NCBI GenBank assembly: GCA_910586095.1
Contig: CAJUHQ010000005.1
Span: 1-61,353 of the forward strand
From: an uncultured Lachnospiraceae bacterium
GTDB lineage: Bacteria > Bacillota > Clostridia > Lachnospirales > Lachnospiraceae
Reading direction: 5' to 3'
DNA length: 61,353 bases
Numbering within the stretch: the stretch's first letter is position 1; every line of letters starts with the position of its first letter. A program made the position numbers and the translations under genes. The notes under the pieces are model-generated. The model did no database searches. It had not been told where the DNA came from and saw only the letters and a program-made list of their open reading frames with translations. Of the stretch, positions 35,431-43,836 are shown piece after piece.

Positions 35431-36075
35431 TTATTTGTAATTTTGGTACCATTCATATGTAGGCTTTTGGCCTTCCTGTTGCTCATACTTCGGTTCCATA
35501 GATCCAAAAAAGTACCACTCCAACAACATTCTAAAATTTGGTGCTGCTGGTTGACCATATAGATGATCGTCATCCCCAAGATAACTCTCTTCCCAGTCAA
35601 ATTCTTCATGGTCAAACCACACTAAAGACCATGTATCTTCATCATCCTCATCTACCTCCTCTTCGGACATAGACAAGTCAATACACAACGGTCCCCAACC
35701 AGCTCCCCAATCACCAATAGGAATCAAATTGTGAAAACAATCCTCAGGAAGCTCGCAAAAATCACGGATTATCTGTAAATTTTCCATATACTCTGACACT
35801 TCGTCCATACTTCTAGGACTGTTCAACATAAGCCAGAGTGGCTCTAAATCTTCCAATACTGCGCAGATTATGTTTTGTCCAGAGCGTGGAAGACGTCGAT
35901 ATGTCAAAAATGCTTTGTACAAAGAGGGCAACACCACTTGATGCCTTTGTTCAAAAGCGGCGATCTCTTCCTCTGTGATTGTGGAAGGTTCAAATTCCTG
36001 TCCTTGAAACCAGCCACGCTCTTGTAATCTGCAAAATGCTTTCTCCACAAAATCCTTATCCTTTTGTAATATCAT
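35431..36075 (-). CDS. SMI1/KNR4 family protein
   Basis: 214 residues from the ATG at 36075 (AAGGAGA, 6-nt spacing). SMI1/KNR4 fold (PF09346): ITEEEIAAFEQRHQVVLPSLYKAFLTYR, then LIPIGDWGAGWGPLCIDLS, VWFDHEEFDWEESYLG and a Trp-Tyr-rich C-terminal helix. In bacteria this fold is common among immunity proteins of polymorphic toxin systems, but stand-alone copies without a toxin, as here, are frequent and unassigned. Very acidic middle region (EEEVDEDDED). Confidence 0.8.
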   Translation of the reverse strand: MILQKDKDFVEKAFCRLQERGWFQGQEFEPSTITEEEIAAFEQRHQVVLPSLYKAFLTYRRLPRSGQNIICAVLEDLEPLWLMLNSPRSMDEVSEYMENLQIIRDFCELPEDCFHNLIPIGDWGAGWGPLCIDLSMSEEEVDEDDEDTWSLVWFDHEEFDWEESYLGDDDHLYGQPAAPNFRMLLEWYFFGSMEPKYEQQEGQKPTYEWYQNYK

Positions 36076-36145
36076 ATTGAGTCTCCTTTCATACAATCAC
36101 CAGTCTAATCATACATACTGTCAACCTATGCTGTTATTCCTATTA

Positions 36146-36181
36146 TACACTAACTCCCATCTGCCCGCCTTTGCTAAAAAC
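36146..36181. repeat. Partial palindromic repeat module
   Basis: Minus strand reads TAGCAAAGGCGGGCAGATGGG then AGTTAGTGTATAAT. It matches the GATGGGAGTTAGTGTG end of the larger elements with only one arm of the GC hairpin. The TATAAT created at the edge might act as a -10 box. Confidence 0.55.
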
Positions 36182-36206
36182 ACTTCTTACACTACACAGA
36201 GAAAAT

Positions 36207-36825
36207 TTATTGAATACTATTTGCCTTATGCACATACATTCTTGTCATGTCTGGCTCTCCATCTCCCTGAACCATACACAAAAATTCCCACCCATATCGC
36301 TCATAAAATGTTGTGTGATCTGTGACCAAATACAACGTGTCAATGCCGCGTTTCTCCATATCCTTGCATACAAAATCGAGCAATTTACCTGCAATCCCTC
36401 TACAACGATACTCTTTTTCAACATATACAGCACACACATTAGGCGCTAAATCCTTGCGGTCATGAAAGTCATTCTCAATCACTCCTAATCCTCCTACAAT
36501 AACTCCCATGTCGCAGCTTTGCTGCGACTCAAATCCGAATGAAAAACGCCTGTCTTTGGCGTTTTTCGGCGTGAAACATAGTGCTTCTCCGTGAAGCAGC
36601 CTTTGCTGCAAACGGAAACTGCCACAGGCAGTTAGAAGTACTTTTCACGCTACGCTCCTGCTCCATCGCAAGATACCATTGTGGTATGGCACTGTCACCC
36701 TTTATGCATGCCTCTATACTTTCCTGATAGGCTTCTAGTGCAATTCCCCACTTTTGATGAAACCATTTAGCTGCTTTTTCTGCCAATTCACGATGTTTTT
36801 GTAATGCAATCAACTCTATCATCAT
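36207..36825 (-). pseudogene. GNAT acetyltransferase gene split by a 151-bp palindromic element
   Basis: Two frames encode halves of one GNAT protein. The first 57 codons (36655-36825) read from MMIELIALQKHRELAEKAAK to QWYLAMEQE. The last 99 codons (36207-36503) read VIVGGLGVIENDFHDRKDL, VYVEKEYRCRGIAGKLLDFV (acetyl-CoA loop RxxGIA) and TLYLVTDHTTFYERYGWEFL. Removing 36504-36654 joins them in frame as a 155-residue protein, the normal size for this family. The insertion shifts frame and adds a stop, so the full enzyme is not made unless the element is excised. Confidence 0.88.
36504..36654. repeat. Palindromic element inserted in the GNAT gene
   Basis: 151 bp, same family as copies at 7.1 and 13.8 kb. 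Order on plus: TCCCATG, GTCGCAGC/GCTGCGAC hairpin, TCAAATC, GAAAAACGCC/GGCGTTTTTC hairpin, CGTGAAAC, nested TGCTTCTCCGTGAAGCA and CTGCC/GGCAG hairpins, TTTTCACGCTACG. The left and right boundaries share CTCC. The clean interruption shows the element moves or arises as a unit. Confidence 0.85.
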
Positions 36826-36946
36826 CTATTTCTCCCTTTGTTTAGTTTTATGACTATACTCCTTTTTTGACCTTATTCTTCATAATCTATCTAATCATAA
36901 AACTTCCTTTTTGCCAATAACATCACAAACAAAATTCACATTATTT

Positions 36947-37162
36947 CTACTTTTTTATGCCTCTTACAATCATACCTACCATCATTATACATGCTGGAAC
37001 AATAAACCATTCATGACCGATTTTTCCAGCAAGAAAAACAGACGTTGGCCCAGAAGCTCTAATCATCGAAAAAGAAATACTCCCTTTATATCTAAGCCAA
37101 ATACCCATTCCCATCATTATAGCTCCTATAACAATCACAAGAGTCCCTATTATTTTTCTCAT
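36947..37162 (-). CDS. Small two-segment membrane protein
   Basis: 71 residues from the ATG at 37162 (AAGG, 8-nt spacing); a longer frame to 37195 is possible. It has one N-terminal membrane helix (IIGTLVIVIGAIMMGMGIWL) and a second at the C-terminus (WFIVPACIMMVGMIV), with SGPTSVFLAGKIG between them. That segment resembles the GGADGPTSIF motif of sodium-pumping decarboxylase beta subunits, which also occurs in small clostridial membrane proteins. The function is unknown. It lies directly downstream of the gene at 37196. Confidence 0.6.
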   Translation of the reverse strand: MRKIIGTLVIVIGAIMMGMGIWLRYKGSISFSMIRASGPTSVFLAGKIGHEWFIVPACIMMVGMIVRGIKK

Positions 37163-37195
37163 TTTTATAACCTTCATCCTTTCTTTGTATACCAT

Positions 37196-37774
37196 TTATA
37201 CAATGTCTATTTCTTTACATTGAAGCTCAAACAGTTTATTTTCTATGGTTTTTATTGTAAAACAAACTATGTTTTTTAATGGATCTGTCTCCACATCTAC
37301 AAGCTCTATTTCATCACTCTCATTCAAAAGTTCGTATAATCTATCTTTTAATACATCCATATTCCTATGTAGGTCTACTTCATTATTTTCATCCTCTTTT
37401 CTCTCTTTAGTCGCTATCCCTCCTTTTTTCTCAAAATATATCCGCTTCTTTAGCAACTCTTTTTGCGTTTCCTCTGGAAGTGCATCAAACATATCCTCCT
37501 CATCCAATTCCATGAACAAAGGATTTGTTGCAGCAATCTTTTGTAGTTGTTCATCCAGCCAATCCCTCCATAAATCGTCAAATAATTTTTTACTATCAGA
37601 ATATAGGATGACATCGTCAATGCCATATGGCGGATCATAACAAAGTATTCTCAAAAAACCCAATTTTCCCGCTTCTACTACTATGATGTTTTCCTCTTCG
37701 AGTCCTGAAAAGGCCTCTACTACTTTACGACATTTTTTCCGTTCTTCCTCCGTCATACAAGCATCTTTTTTCAT
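37196..37774 (-). CDS. Hypothetical acidic protein
   Basis: 192 residues, start directly after AGGAGG. No family recognised. It is highly charged, with a small aromatic-Gly-Pro segment (CYDPPYGIDDVILYSD), an acidic stretch around LFMELDEEDMFDALPEE and a predicted strand-rich C-terminus. No signal peptide or membrane segment, so cytoplasmic. The next gene downstream is one base away, so the two are likely cotranscribed. Confidence 0.65.
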   Translation of the reverse strand: MKKDACMTEEERKKCRKVVEAFSGLEEENIIVVEAGKLGFLRILCYDPPYGIDDVILYSDSKKLFDDLWRDWLDEQLQKIAATNPLFMELDEEDMFDALPEETQKELLKKRIYFEKKGGIATKERKEDENNEVDLHRNMDVLKDRLYELLNESDEIELVDVETDPLKNIVCFTIKTIENKLFELQCKEIDIV

Positions 37775-37950
37775 GACTTCCTCCTATTCTCTGTTCTATT
37801 CGTTCGCTACACTTTTGTATCAGCATTTGTATATCTTTCTAGATTGACCAACATAGAGGTCAATATTTTTATTCATTATGGCATAATATAATACAAGTTG
37901 CAACCAATACTCTTCAAAACAGAAAGAATGTATAAAAAGAGCAGATAAAA

Positions 37951-38208
37951 ATGGAACAAAAATTAAGACGCGATTATAATATGGGCAAAAATCTTAAAAA
38001 ACTGCGCAAAAAGAATGGGCTTTCACAAGAAAAACTGTGTGCCGAGCTACAGCGCCGTTCCTGTGATATTGGCAGAAGCACCTATGAAAAGTATGAAGCT
38101 GGAGAATTGAATATACGCATTAGCGTGCTCATTCAACTCAAAAAAATTTACGGTTGTACCTATGATGATTTTTTTGCTGGACTTGATCCTGACGAAACAA
38201 CTTCATAA
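37951..38208 (+). CDS. XRE-family helix-turn-helix regulator
   Basis: 85 residues. HTH_3 domain: NLKKLRKKNGLSQEKLCAEL, DIGRSTYEKYEAGELNIRIS, LIQLKKIYGCTYDDFF. Small single-domain repressors of this type often control a neighbour or phage-like genes; here the divergent gene at 37196-37774 is the nearest candidate. An internal ATG at 37981 would trim ten residues. Neither start has a strong ribosome site. Confidence 0.8.
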   Translation: MEQKLRRDYNMGKNLKKLRKKNGLSQEKLCAELQRRSCDIGRSTYEKYEAGELNIRISVLIQLKKIYGCTYDDFFAGLDPDETTS

Positions 38209-38536
38209 CAAACTATATCAAAACAATATCTATATAACCATAATCTTCTAGCCAACACAACTAGATTTCATGTCTTTATAACATTTACATGTACAAAAGT
38301 GCTTATCTCTAGTGCTTCATTCATCCAAAAATGTATTCTATTATTGGTTGTATGAAGTACTAGTATCTGACCCATACTCCAACAAATTTTCTTACCTATT
38401 TTTCTGATAACACTCCCTCAACTTCGATATAACTAGAACCACACTCTCACAAAATGATTGTGAGAGTAAAAATATTTTACAATTTAGAAACATTTTTGAG
38501 ATATACTTTTTATTATTTGAAAAGGAAGTGCAAAAA
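38209..38536. other. Intergenic region upstream of the two-component system
   Basis: About 330 bp without a gene. It contains a perfect hairpin ACTCTCAC/GTGAGAGT (38443-38467) followed by an A-rich stretch, which may be an operator or the end of the previous transcript. The AT-rich tail before 38520 should hold the promoter, but no -35/-10 pair with good spacing was seen. Confidence 0.55.
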
Positions 38537-39190
38537 TTGGCTGAAATATTAATTGTAGAGGACGAATTGTCCATTAATGAATTGATACGTAAAAATCTAA
38601 GCCTTACTGGGCATCATTGTACGCAGGCTTTCGACGGATTATCTGCGGTGACACTGCTGGAAAATGGAAAATTTGATTTGATTGTGCTGGATATTATGCT
38701 TCCTGGACTGGACGGCTATCAGGTGTTTGAAAGAGCTTTTGGTACACCGACCATTTTTCTGACAGCAAAAAGTGAATTGACTGATAAGCTGAAAGGTCTG
38801 GCTATGGGGGCAGATGATTATCTGACAAAACCGTTTCAGATGCTAGAACTAGCAGCAAGGGTGGAAGCGGTACTGAGACGTACAAAAAAAGTTGAATCAG
38901 AATTTATCATGGGAGACTTAAAATGCGACTTTGACAGACATCAGGTTTTTCTAGATGGAATAGCTATTGAATGTACCCCAAAAGAATATGAGTTGTTGGA
39001 GGTACTAATTAGAAACCGAAACATTGCTCTTTCCAGAGAAAAGCTGTTAGATATGGTATGGGGATATGATTTTGATGGAGGCACGCGCACTGTGGACGTC
39101 CATATACAGAGACTGCGCCATAAACTGCATTTGGAAAATCAGATTAGGACAGTCTATAAGCTAGGATACCGATTGGAGGTTCATGAATGA
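38537..39190 (+). CDS. OmpR-family response regulator
   Basis: 217 residues from a TTG at 38537, which is 8 nt after AAGGAAG; a GTG at 38528 lies inside that site. The receiver domain has EILIVEDELSINELI, LIVLDIMLPGLDGYQVF with the phospho-acceptor Asp, TIFLTAKSE and the DYLTKPF lysine. The C-terminal winged helix (CTPKEYELLEVLIRNRNIAL, GGTRTVDVHIQRLRHKL) binds DNA. It overlaps the kinase start by four bases (ATGA), so the pair is translationally coupled. Confidence 0.92.
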   Translation: MAEILIVEDELSINELIRKNLSLTGHHCTQAFDGLSAVTLLENGKFDLIVLDIMLPGLDGYQVFERAFGTPTIFLTAKSELTDKLKGLAMGADDYLTKPFQMLELAARVEAVLRRTKKVESEFIMGDLKCDFDRHQVFLDGIAIECTPKEYELLEVLIRNRNIALSREKLLDMVWGYDFDGGTRTVDVHIQRLRHKLHLENQIRTVYKLGYRLEVHE

Positions 39191-40590
39191 AAAAAAAGAT
39201 TTTTTTCGTTGCGCTAGTTCTTTTTATTGTGTTTCTCAATTCGATGATCCTAATCGTTTCGATCGTTATCCTAAAGGACAAACTTTCAGTTATTCGAGAC
39301 AAATGTCTGTCAGAACATTACGTCATTGCCTCGTCTTTGATTGGAGATATACAGGCATTAGAACAAAGAGGAGCTCATGTGGAAGAACATATAGATAACC
39401 TAATGCGTTTGTACTCGCGGTACCTGCAAGGAAGGGAAAGCGGGCTTGCAGTAGCTTTTTCTGGAGAATGGATTTATGAAAGTCCTACATTTGCATCAAA
39501 AGAAAATATGATTTTTCCGCCAGATACAGGATACAGACAAGAAAGACTTGTTTATATGGAAAACACAAATCGTCCTGTCCTGTGTGTTTATGGCAGCTTT
39601 CCGGCTCCGTGGCAGGATTACGGACTTATGTATGTTGGAAACTTAAGCGATACTATTTCGTCATGGCGTCATACAAAAAATATTCTTTTTTTTATAAGTG
39701 CTATAGTAATACTTCTGATGTCGTTTTTTCTATTTCAATTCCTGAATATTATTTTTCGTCCGTTAAGACAAATTTCTAGTACATCCGCAAAGATTGCAAA
39801 TGGAAATTATGGCAGCAGGATTCCAGTTTGTGGAAAGGATGAAATTTCTAGTGTGGCACACAATTTTAATCTTATGGCAGAGCAGATCGAAAATCAGATC
39901 AAGCAACTTGAGGATGTCGCAGAACAGAAACAACAGTTTATTGACAATTTTTCCCATGAACTACGGATTCCATTGACTGCAATTTATGGATATGCAGAAT
40001 ATATCCAAAAAGCGCTTATGTCAGAAGAAGAACGCTATGAATGTACGCAGTTTATTATGTCGGAGTGCACAAGACTCCAAAATATGGCGTATCAACTTCT
40101 TGATATGGCATTGCTTCGCAGGGATGAACTAACAAATAGTAACTGCTCTGTGAAAGAGCTTTTTGCGGAGTCCAAAAAGGCTATGCACATGAGGGCCTCA
40201 GAAAAAAACATAAGATTGACTTATATTTTGTCTCAAAATTACACTGTCAAAGGAAATATGGAACAGCTTTTAATACTGACAAATAACCTGATTGATAATG
40301 CAATAAAGGCAAGCCAGCAGGACGATGAAATTCGTATCTTTGCCTATTCGGAGGAATCTGCTATTGTAGTAAAAATCGAGGATCATGGGACTGGCATGGA
40401 GATGGAACAACTGGCACATATCAAAGAAGCTTTTTATCGTGTTGACAATGCGCGCAGTCGCGCCACTGGTGGGGCAGGACTTGGACTTGCTATCTGCGAA
40501 AGAATTATACAACTTCATCATGCAGATATGTCATTTATTTCTAGGCCAGGAATAGGAACAATTGTGAAACTGTCCTTTCCTGTGCAATGA
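39187..40590 (+). CDS. Membrane sensor histidine kinase
   Basis: 467 residues. Two membrane helices (about 5-29 and 165-190) bracket a roughly 130-residue extracytoplasmic sensor. A HAMP segment (RPLRQISSTSAKIANGNYGS), the phospho-acceptor box FIDNFSHELRIPLTAI (H257; the usual LRTPL reads LRIPL) and the ATP lid (NNLIDNAIKASQ, GTGMEMEQ, GGAGLGLAI) follow. The signal sensed is unknown. With the regulator it probably controls the exported-protein gene 115 bp downstream. Confidence 0.92.
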   Translation: MKKKIFFVALVLFIVFLNSMILIVSIVILKDKLSVIRDKCLSEHYVIASSLIGDIQALEQRGAHVEEHIDNLMRLYSRYLQGRESGLAVAFSGEWIYESPTFASKENMIFPPDTGYRQERLVYMENTNRPVLCVYGSFPAPWQDYGLMYVGNLSDTISSWRHTKNILFFISAIVILLMSFFLFQFLNIIFRPLRQISSTSAKIANGNYGSRIPVCGKDEISSVAHNFNLMAEQIENQIKQLEDVAEQKQQFIDNFSHELRIPLTAIYGYAEYIQKALMSEEERYECTQFIMSECTRLQNMAYQLLDMALLRRDELTNSNCSVKELFAESKKAMHMRASEKNIRLTYILSQNYTVKGNMEQLLILTNNLIDNAIKASQQDDEIRIFAYSEESAIVVKIEDHGTGMEMEQLAHIKEAFYRVDNARSRATGGAGLGLAICERIIQLHHADMSFISRPGIGTIVKLSFPVQ

Positions 40591-40649
40591 AAAACTCTTT
40601 ATAAACAATAAATTATTTTACAAGTTCGCAATAACATTGATATTTTTTT

Positions 40650-40675
40650 GATACACAAACGTTTTATAGTGTATC
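40650..40675 (+). promoter_or_regulatory. Inverted repeat upstream of the exported-protein gene
   Basis: GATACAC and GTGTATC separated by 12 bases, centred about 43 bp before the AUG's ribosome site. Candidate site for the adjacent OmpR-type regulator or a core promoter element. Confidence 0.4.
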
Positions 40676-40705
40676 TATCAAAGCAAATCAGAAAGGAGTT
40701 TTTCT

Positions 40706-41569
40706 ATGAAGCAAAAAAATATTTTAAAGTTGGCAGTAGCAACAGTTGCTATTATTGGAGCAGGTATGATACTCTTTAATTCGGCGGCAGAAATGGCCTT
40801 GGCGGCAAACGATGGAAATGTGGAAAAAATTCCGACCAGTTATCAGGTTTCGGACAGTCTGGCAACAACATTGACAACATCTGAATCAGAAGAGAAAGAC
40901 CACCAAAAAGTAAATTATTTTGTAAGTATGGACCACCTGAATACTGGAACCCCCACGGATACAGATTTGACAATGGAAGAAGCAGCAAAAGTAGGAAATC
41001 AGTATCTGAAGAATATTTTTGGGATAGATTTAGAGGGTGCTTATGTGTACATGAGCTATTGTCCAGGAACTGAAACCTTTCCTCGGGCTTTTTGGGCAGG
41101 ATCTGTTTTGTTTCAAAAAGAGAGAAACCCTGAAAGTACAAAATGGACATATATGGTGGACGCTGTGACTGGAGAACTTTTTAATATTGGCCATGACAGA
41201 CATTTAGATGTAAACGTCCCTCTCGACTATGATAGCGCGCTAGAAAAAGACTATCATCTATATGCGCAACTTGCCCAGAAGAAAGCAGAGGAATGTAAGC
41301 TGATGGCTAGCTCAGTAGACAGGGTAGAGTACAATTGTCAAGGATATTCTGGAAACGATCCGACGATTGCAGTGGATGTCATTGGCAAAAACGGAGAAAT
41401 TGTCAATATGTCTTTTTCTCGGTACGATCAGATATTTTTAGGAGCCATTACAGATACTTCGCGAAAAGTAACAGAATCTGCACTCGAGAATTTGTTGGAG
41501 ATGAAGTCTGTTGACACAGAAAAAGTTGAGGAATGTATGATAACGTGGACGACAAGCATTATAAAATAG
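40706..41569 (+). CDS. Exported protein of unknown function, two-component neighbour
   Basis: 287 residues, start after AAGGAG. A signal peptide is clear (KQKNILKLAVATVAIIGAG, cleavage likely after ALA near residue 33). The mature part includes LTMEEAAKVGNQYLKNIFG, TKWTYMVDAVTGELFNIGHD and DPTIAVDVIGKNGEIVNMSF, the strand-helix-strand pattern of PepSY-like repeats that often inhibit peptidases or sense the envelope. That family link is tentative. It is placed after a sensor kinase and ends at a strong terminator, so it may be an output or accessory of that system. Confidence 0.72.
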   Translation: MKQKNILKLAVATVAIIGAGMILFNSAAEMALAANDGNVEKIPTSYQVSDSLATTLTTSESEEKDHQKVNYFVSMDHLNTGTPTDTDLTMEEAAKVGNQYLKNIFGIDLEGAYVYMSYCPGTETFPRAFWAGSVLFQKERNPESTKWTYMVDAVTGELFNIGHDRHLDVNVPLDYDSALEKDYHLYAQLAQKKAEECKLMASSVDRVEYNCQGYSGNDPTIAVDVIGKNGEIVNMSFSRYDQIFLGAITDTSRKVTESALENLLEMKSVDTEKVEECMITWTTSIIK

Positions 41570-41597
41570 TAGAATGAATCAAGAATTGGATAAACAT

Positions 41598-41638
41598 AAA
41601 AAAGCGTTTGTTGGAAGAAAACCAATGAACGCTTTTTT
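41598..41638. terminator. Strong bidirectional terminator
   Basis: AAAAAAGCGTT/AACGCTTTTTT plus an inner TTGG/CCAA pair. It separates the plus-strand exported-protein gene from the minus-strand kinase that follows. Confidence 0.9.
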
Positions 41639-41702
41639 CACGAAAAACAAACATATTATATACATTATTTTAGCCCACTTTTCATCGATTTAATTGGCTA
41701 TT

Positions 41703-42599
41703 TTATAACTGTTTGCCATAAAAGTAAAGAATAATTCTAAGTTTTTCTCCATCTAATTCTGCTTTTACACCTCCATTCATTCTCTCCATTATTTCCTTTA
41801 CAATAAACAAACCAAGCCCAGAAGAACCTTTCCTCCGAGCTGAATCTGCCTTATAAAACTGTTCAAAAATCTGATTTGGATCTGGTTTACTCGTCTCTGA
41901 AACAAGATTTTCAAAAACAAAAGAAGTTTTATTTTGCCTGATTACAATACTACCTTTGCCATGTAACAGAGCATTTTGAAGTAAGTTGTGAATGACACGC
42001 CGCAGACATTCTTCATCCGCCCATACTCGTATACTTTGTGATTCAAACTCTATTTGTGGTACAATCTTTTGATCTTCAAACTGTTGATATAATGCAACCA
42101 AGCAATCGCTTAACAAAGGCAACACTTGTATTTCATCCATATTGGGTTCAAATTGTGCACTTGTAAGTTTTGTATACAAGAATAACTCCTCAAGCATATC
42201 TCCTAGCTCTTTTAGTCGCTCTGATGCAATCCGTAAATAGCGTTCCTGTTTTGTACAATCTTCACATTCCTGTGCGAGCTGAATATAACCTGCTGCTCCT
42301 GTAAGAGGGGTACGAATATCATGTGCAAGGCTTGTAATATTTTGTTTTAACTGCCTTTGCGCCTTCTCATATTGTATTTGCCTCTGATATTCTTTGTTCT
42401 GAAGTTGATTCAGTTTGCTACAAAGCTCTAAAAGTGCTCTTTGTCGGCTTGGTATACCCAACTCCATATGACTTCCACGCTCAATTTCCTCAAGTTGCCT
42501 GCATAGAGAACGTATCGTTAAATGATTGCGAATGTATTGTATTACAAAAACTACACAGACACTACACATAATTATTGCTGCTACCACACTTACTCCCAT
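41703..42599 (-). CDS. Orphan sensor histidine kinase, start within repeat DNA
   Basis: 298 residues: one N-terminal membrane helix (VVAAIIMCSVCVVFVIQYI), a coiled stretch, the phospho-acceptor box LAHDIRTPLTGAAGYIQLAQ (H93), and a complete ATPase domain (HNLLQNALLHGKG, GSSGLGLFIVKEI). Kinases of this size normally follow a response-regulator gene, but none is present. Its first four codons (ATG GGA GTA AGT) belong to a palindromic repeat module, so the original 5' end was probably replaced. No ribosome site precedes the ATG. It may be a decaying gene. Confidence 0.72.
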   Translation of the reverse strand: MGVSVVAAIIMCSVCVVFVIQYIRNHLTIRSLCRQLEEIERGSHMELGIPSRQRALLELCSKLNQLQNKEYQRQIQYEKAQRQLKQNITSLAHDIRTPLTGAAGYIQLAQECEDCTKQERYLRIASERLKELGDMLEELFLYTKLTSAQFEPNMDEIQVLPLLSDCLVALYQQFEDQKIVPQIEFESQSIRVWADEECLRRVIHNLLQNALLHGKGSIVIRQNKTSFVFENLVSETSKPDPNQIFEQFYKADSARRKGSSGLGLFIVKEIMERMNGGVKAELDGEKLRIILYFYGKQL

Positions 42600-42786
42600 C
42601 TGCCCGCCTTTGCGGGCACTTGAATCAGGATGCGTGAAATTTTATATTTCATGCTTACTCTTATTTGCCCGCCTTTGCGGGCACTCCAATCAAGATGCGT
42701 GAAATTTTATATTTCACGCTTACTCCCATCTGCCCGCCTTTGCGGGCACTCCAATCAGGATGCGTGAAATTTTATATTTCACGCTT
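42592..42786. repeat. Three tandem 65-bp palindromic repeats
   Basis: Units at 42592-42656, 42657-42721 and 42722-42786. Each has a TGCCCGC/GCGGGCA hairpin and a GTGAAAT/ATTTCAC palindrome. Units two and three differ from unit one at only a few bases. They are the tandem form of the module seen singly at 30.65 and 34.17 kb. Confidence 0.92.
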
Positions 42787-42859
42787 ACTCAAAAAAACAA
42801 AAATAGATCACTATAAAACTATTATTTTATTAAAATAGAACTAGATATGTTAATCAATA

Positions 42860-43147
42860 TTGTATCTGAAACACAAAAATATCTTAAGGAAAAATAGATT
42901 TTTTAGCATAGAATCAACTATAAATACTACAAAAATATTATTAGAAAACAGTTTATATACTGCTCTATTTATCACTTTTTTAATAAGTTTATATCCACTA
43001 TTTTTGAATTTAAGTGCTGTTTTATTTAATAGTACTTTTATTTATTTTGGTGCTGTTTGGGCTACAATTTTATTGATTGGTGCTGCTATTCATGAAGTGT
43101 TAAAAGCTATCTATTCAAATAATTGCTATATCTTTTCTGGTGAATGA
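42860..43147 (+). CDS. Doubtful small membrane protein
   Basis: A 95-codon frame beginning with TTG and no ribosome site. It encodes two hydrophobic stretches (LYTALFITFLISLYPLFLNL and STFIYFGAVWATILLIGAAI). The hydrophobicity may simply reflect T-rich DNA. No family recognised. Kept at low confidence because no other gene occupies the stretch. Confidence 0.28.
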   Translation: MYLKHKNILRKNRFFSIESTINTTKILLENSLYTALFITFLISLYPLFLNLSAVLFNSTFIYFGAVWATILLIGAAIHEVLKAIYSNNCYIFSGE

Positions 43148-43167
43148 TAACAAAAAAATATAGAATA

Positions 43168-43527
43168 TTATGATATATCTTTCTTTTTACGCTTTTTTGA
43201 CAATAATAAATTTATGCGAATTAAGTTATATCGCTGTATCATAACGCAATATAAATTATGTAATAAAATGAGTAATGCAATGACCTGAATCCACGGACGT
43301 CCTACAAGCAATACGGCTGATAAACAAACCAAAACACCAAACAAATGAATTTTTGCGTTTTTTATTAACTGGCTTTTCAAAAAAATAATTCCTTCTTTGG
43401 AGTAGTCTTTCAGAAAATAATTATCTGTACCTGGCTTTCCTCTCCATTGGTCATATTCCTTCTTTACTTGGATAATAAATTTACGATACTGGTTTACACC
43501 CAGTAACCGATACAATTTTTGTTCCAT
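43168..43527 (-). CDS. Small membrane protein, possibly acyltransferase-like fragment
   Basis: 119 residues, start after AAGGAG, so likely translated. One or two membrane helices (IHLFGVLVCLSAVLLVG, IQVIALLILLHNLY) and a closing CVMIQRYNLIRINLLL. The QRYNxxRI pattern recalls the C-terminus of glycosyl-4,4'-diaponeurosporenoate acyltransferase (CrtO) proteins, but the protein is shorter and lacks the rest of that family. The function is unknown. Confidence 0.6.
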   Translation of the reverse strand: MEQKLYRLLGVNQYRKFIIQVKKEYDQWRGKPGTDNYFLKDYSKEGIIFLKSQLIKNAKIHLFGVLVCLSAVLLVGRPWIQVIALLILLHNLYCVMIQRYNLIRINLLLSKKRKKKDIS

Positions 43528-43836
43528 TCAAATTTCTCCTTTTCATTTTAGTTCTAATTATAAGACGTCATAATTCAAAATTCAATAATGCCTACAATAT
43601 TGCTGCGCATACCGCTGAGCGCATGAATAAAATGTGACGCGGTACGTTCAAAACGCTCCTTGATTTATACTGCTTTCTGGGAAAAAATAACGTGAAAGAG
43701 ATTTGATAAATGCCACATCTGAGTTTCTTTTGCAGATATTGACATACTTTATAAAAAGTATTAATATAACTACTATCTTTTAGCTGCCATATCCTAGGAT
43801 TCTTTTGCCCTATAAACTTAAATTGGAGGAAAAGAA
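43528..43836. other. Intergenic region, possible coding relics
   Basis: About 310 bp. Around 43605-43660 short frames on both strands look coding-like (for example IAAHTAERMNKM on plus) but are cut by stops, and no parent family could be named. The rest is AT-rich with the ribosome site of the next gene. Confidence 0.4.

Noticed and set aside
41703..42599. Kinase forming a pair with the response regulator at 38537
   Set aside because: That regulator already overlaps its own kinase, is on the opposite strand and is separated by a terminator.
42592..42786. CRISPR array
   Set aside because: The three units are contiguous 65-bp near-identical repeats with no unique spacers, and there are no cas genes in the window.
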